Assembly (NCBI GenBank): GCA_009192285.1
Contig: WBVU01000003.1
Span: forward strand, 4,805,973 to 4,869,972
Length of the DNA stretch: 64,000 nt
Source of the DNA: Morchella semilibera
Taxonomy: Eukaryota; Ascomycota; Pezizomycetes; Pezizales; Morchellaceae
Direction of reading: 5' to 3'
The translations under genes were made by a program, and so were the position numbers. The notes beneath the pieces are model-generated. The model was not told where the DNA came from and made no database searches. It saw only the letters and a list, made by a program, of their open reading frames with translations. Below, piece after piece: positions 60,081 to 64,000 of this stretch; the first letter of the stretch is position 1; every line of letters begins with the position of its first letter.

Positions 60081-63000
60081 ATGGCCGATTCTCAGCAGAA
60101 CTCACGGTACCGTGCTCATCACAATCCTCCCGCTCCGGGGTCTCAACGCGACAATGATTTCGCAAACATCTTTGGCACTGCTCCTTCCGGGCGTTCACAC
60201 ACCATGACCTCCCAATCAAACCCAATGCCCCTAAGTGGGCGCTCGCAGACAATGACATCTGCCTCACAGGTGTCTGCCCCTGGCTATGGTGGTGGTAGTG
60301 GGCCAAATGGATCACCGCGTCAACAAAGACAAGGGCACCCGCCGAATGGCTACCCACCCCAGGCTCCATCTGGCTATACCCAACACACACAAAATCCTAG
60401 GGTGCAATCACAGCCCCAAAACTTACCGCAACCTATGTATCCCGAGCGAAGACCTTATCCCCAGCCAATGCGTATTCAACCCCCTGGTGCCCCCCTCCCA
60501 AACCCAAATATGACCAAACCAGCGCCACACCGGTACTACCCACCACCACCTGCGTTGAATAACGACCCTTACCGTTCTAGATCTATGGCAGCTTCATACT
60601 CACCTAATATGGGACCCCCAGGGCCTTCGTTCGCTGGCTATCAAGGAGCAAGACCTCCGGGTCCACAAATGTCGAGAACCACAGCTCAGGGCAGGGTTGT
60701 TCCAGAAAGGCATGATGAAAGGACAATGTCATTGACCACGTATTCTCATGAGCGGGATCATGCACAAACGATGAGTGGGAGAGTGATACCACATAGGCGC
60801 AAAGATTCCCAGGAAAGTCAATATAGCCAATATAGTCAGAATGGGCAACCATCGGGTCAGCAGCGACTTAACTCCATGCCTGCGAGGGAAAATAATTTCG
60901 CCGCTAAACAAAGAACACCAAGCTCAGCAAGTAACTCTTCAAGCATCACTGCATTTTCTGCTTCCGCTGCCCCGTCAACAACTTCGACATTCACGCAAGG
61001 TACTGAACGACCCCCAATGCACAAATCTGGAACATCCTCCGGAGGAGGAGGAGGAGGGATGGAAATTCCACCCCAGAAGCGAGCACCACTTGTGTATCCA
61101 GCTCTGTTATCTCGGGTTGCATTCGTATTAAGGGAGCGGATATTGGTAGGAGATCGAGAGAAGAATCAGCTGACCTACAAATCAGCATTTACGGGTGCGG
61201 AAGCTGTGGATGTAATCGCATATATAATCAAGACAAGCGATCGAAGTCTCGCATTGCTTTTGGGCAGGGCTCTTGATGCCCAAAAATTCTTTCACGATGT
61301 AACATACGACCATCGGTTAAGGGATTCACACTCGGAGGTTTATCAGTTCAGGGATGGAAATGCTGGTATTGTCGATGAGGAAAACGAAGTTAATGGGGTA
61401 TTTACTCTCTTGACGGACTGCTATTCGCCTACATGCACACCACAGCAACTATGTTATTCCATAGCTTGTCCTCGTCGCTTGGAACAGCAAGCGAGGCTGA
61501 ATATGAAGCCACAGCCTGGTTTGAGGAGGGAAGAGTCCAGGTCAAGCTTGCATGGGGATGACGAGAAGGAACAAAAGTTGTGGATTCACACAGTGCCAAA
61601 GGAGATTGCAGAGGGTGTCTCGGAGAAGGAGCAGAAGAGGCAGGAAGTCATTTGCGAGTTAATATATACCGAGAGAGATTTTGTGAAGGATTTGGAGTAC
61701 CTTCGAGATTTCTGGATGAAGCCGTTGCTTTCGAAGAACCCCAATAATCCCTCACCGATTCCTGAACATCGCCGGGAGATATTTATCCGTACAGTTTTCG
61801 GCGATGTAATGGAAGTTCATGCCGTCAATTCACGTCTGGCAGAAGCTCTTACTCGAAGGCAACAGACTTCACCCGTTGTTCACAATGTCGGTGACATATT
61901 TCTAGAATTTGTACCGCAATTTGAGCCCTTCATTAGGTACGGTTCCAATCAGTTGTACGGGAAGCATGAGTTTGAAAAGGAGAAGGCCGCAAACCCAGTT
62001 TTTGCACGCTTCGTGGAAGAAACGGAGCGTAAGAAGGAATCCCGGAAATTAGAGCTGAATGGCTATCTTACTAAACCAACGACTCGACTCGCTCGATACC
62101 CCTTACTACTTGAGGCTATACTTAAGCCTACATCTGAAGATAATCCTGATAAAAAGGACCTGAAGATGGCAACCGAGCTGATTCGAGAATTTCTTACCCG
62201 AGTGAATATCGAGTCAGGGAAGGCAGAGAATCACTTTAATCTCATGCAGCTCAATGAACAGCTTGTATTCAGACCAGGCGAGACAGTTGATCTGAAACTG
62301 ACAGAGGAGGGAAGACAACTCCTATTCAAAGGAAGCTTGAAGAAGAGTGCATCTACAGATGGTGGGGGGGATATTCAAGCTTTTCTATTTGATCATGCCC
62401 TACTGCTGGTTAGAATAAAGGTTGTGAACAAGCGGGAACAGTACAAAGTGCATCGAAAGGTATATCTACTAATTTAATATTGCCCCCGTTTATATATTTG
62501 TTGAAGACTATATTCTAAAATCCAGTATAGCCAATACCCCTTGAATTGCTTGTTATTACTCAAATGGAAGAGGTTCTTCCTGGAAGAGCAGGGGGGATTG
62601 CAAAACGGCCTTCTTCGAGCCTCATCCCCGGATCATCTAAAACAGACACAAAAAAGATACCGAATGACTTCAATAGCAAAGAAAAGGGCTATCCCATCAC
62701 TTTTCAACATTTGGGGAAGCGAGGTTACATCGTTCCTTTGTTTGCTGGTTCGGTGGTCAGTCGGAGGAAGTGGATTGAACACATTGAAGCTCAACAAACT
62801 GTGCTGAGGGAGAGAAGTAACATATTTACACGAACAATTCTTTGCGACCAGTTTTTTAATGCTGGCAATCGTGTTAGCTGCCTCGTCCCCATCGGTATGT
62901 TTAATATTTTATATGGACGGATTTAATCACACTAACTATTATTAGACGGTGGCCGAAAGCTGGTATATGGAACGGAAAATGGCATTTACATATCTGACCG

Positions 63001-63987
63001 GAAGTACAAAGATGGATCTATGCCAAAGAAAGTCATCGAAGTTAGTAAAGTCGAACAGATCGACGTATTGGAGGAGTTTTCGATTATTCTCATTCTCTCG
63101 GAAAAGACTCTTATGTCTGTCCCTGTTGAAGGCCTTGATCCCAACGATACAACCCTTGCCAATAAACGACCGAAGAAAGTTATTGGACACACTAATTTCT
63201 TCAAGGCTGGTGTCTGCTTGGGAAGAGTACTTGTTTGTTGTGTAAGGAGTTCATCACTATCGTCGACCGTTAAAGTGTTAGAACCGCATGACACTCTGGC
63301 CCGTGGTAAAAGGACACCTGCATTCCGTAAACTCTTACAAGGCGGACAGGACACCTTAAAACCTTTTAAGGTGGGATATCTAAAATATTAATTATTGCAT
63401 AGATATAAGGTGCTGACTAGGCTCAAGGAATTTTATATCCCATCAGAATCAACCTCGATACACTTCTTGAAATCTAAGTTGTGTGTTGGATGTTCAAAAG
63501 GATTTGAAGTTGTCAGCTTGGAAACTTTGGAAACCCAATCACTTCTTGATCCTGCGGATACATCCCTAGAACTTTTCCAGAGGGAAAATGTAAAACCGAT
63601 AGCCATCTATAGGCTAAACGGCGAATTCTTACTCAACTACTCAGACTTTTCGTTCTTTGTTAACAGAAATGGATGGAGAGCGAGACCGGACTGGCAGATT
63701 GCTTGGGAAGGTCAACCTACCTCCTTTGCGCTTTCATACCCCTATATCCTTGCTTTCGAGCCTAGTTTCATCGAGATTCGAAATGTGGAGACTGGCGGGT
63801 TAGTGCATATTGTTACAGGAAAGAACATTCGAATGCTTCATGAATCAACGAGAGAGGTAAGCCAAACATATTTGAACTATTGATTTCATTCACTTACACA
63901 TATTAGATCTTGTATGCGTACGAGGATGAGGGAAATGGCGATGATGTTATTGCCTCCCTGGATTTCTGGTCCAGGAGCAAATCGTAG
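60081..63987 (+). CDS. ROM2: Rom2-type RhoGEF for Rho1 (DEP-DH-PH-CNH)
   Basis: Five exons: 60081-62459, 62531-62894, 62946-63370, 63428-63856, 63907-63987; phases agree, 1225 residues. The N-terminal ~340 residues are Pro/Gln/Ser-rich and disordered. A DEP domain lies at ~363-421 (LTYKSAFTGAEAVDVIAYII). The DH domain at ~520-712 has the QEVICELIYTERDFVKDLEY start and TKPTTRLARYPLLLEAIL conserved helix. The PH domain is at ~730-890, then CNH at ~915-1215 (GTENGIYISDRKY ... EFYIPSESTSIHFLKSKLCV). The order DEP-DH-PH-CNH is that of yeast Rom1/Rom2 and S. pombe Rgf proteins. It loads GTP onto Rho1 to activate glucan synthase and the Pkc1 cell-wall pathway at the plasma membrane. The whole gene is in the window; the stop is 14 bases from the end. 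Confidence 0.95.
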
Positions 63988-64000
63988 CTGGTTTAGTGTC

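Overview
This window is nuclear DNA of a filamentous ascomycete (Pezizomycotina). The genes are interrupted by short introns, mostly 51-83 bp, with GTATGT/GTAAGT-type donors and CTAAC-like branch points. The gene set is typically fungal: an AspA/Cdc11 septin, the Ssk1 response regulator, Whi3, a Rom2-type Rho1 exchange factor and a PKA catalytic subunit. The heavy load of nested transposons would fit a repeat-rich lineage such as some Pezizomycetes, but the sequence alone does not prove that. I recognise no rRNA, tRNA or CRISPR.

Layout. (1) 1-5.8 kb: 5' part of a membrane spermidine-synthase-like gene (-), a CCDC97/DUF2052 gene (+), then quiet DNA. (2) 5.8-16.7 kb: first transposon island. 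It holds a Ty3/gypsy element (-), a broken Plavaka-type DNA transposon (+), many copies of one LTR family (LTR-A, about 617-637 bp) and many copies of a 137-bp palindrome-rich miniature element, called CAT137 here. (3) 17.0-33.2 kb: IST3 (-) and CDC11 (+) as a divergent pair, SSK1 (-), then after a long upstream region WHI3 (+). (4) 34.7-45.5 kb: second island with chromodomain gypsy E3 (-), gypsy E2 (+), LTR-A, LTR-B and CAT137. (5) 47.1-64.0 kb: STRAP-like WD40 gene (-) and DOA1/UFD3 (+) as a divergent pair, MIOX (+), PKA catalytic subunit (-) and ROM2-like RhoGEF (+).

The genes are housekeeping and signalling genes rather than one pathway. Three touch growth and stress signalling: SSK1 (HOG pathway), PKA (cAMP) and ROM2 (Rho1/cell wall). 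CDC11 and WHI3 act in septation and cell-cycle/RNA control, IST3 and CCDC97 are linked to the U2/SF3B side of the spliceosome, and DOA1 works in ubiquitin/Cdc48 biology. SSK1 and DOA1 each carry one apparent single-base frameshift.

The most unusual object is CAT137. About 21 copies are seen, all inside the two transposon islands. It has 9-bp terminal inverted repeats (CATCAGCAA / TTGCTGATG) and 2-bp target duplications that are not restricted to TA. Inside are GTCTCC hexamers spaced about one helical turn apart and a perfect 10-1-10 palindrome. Three copies split by other insertions are exactly 137 bp once the insert and one target duplication are subtracted, which proves the ends. It inserted into gypsy coding sequence, the Plavaka transposase, LTRs and itself, and was itself hit by LTR-A and a chromovirus, so a layered order of events can be read.
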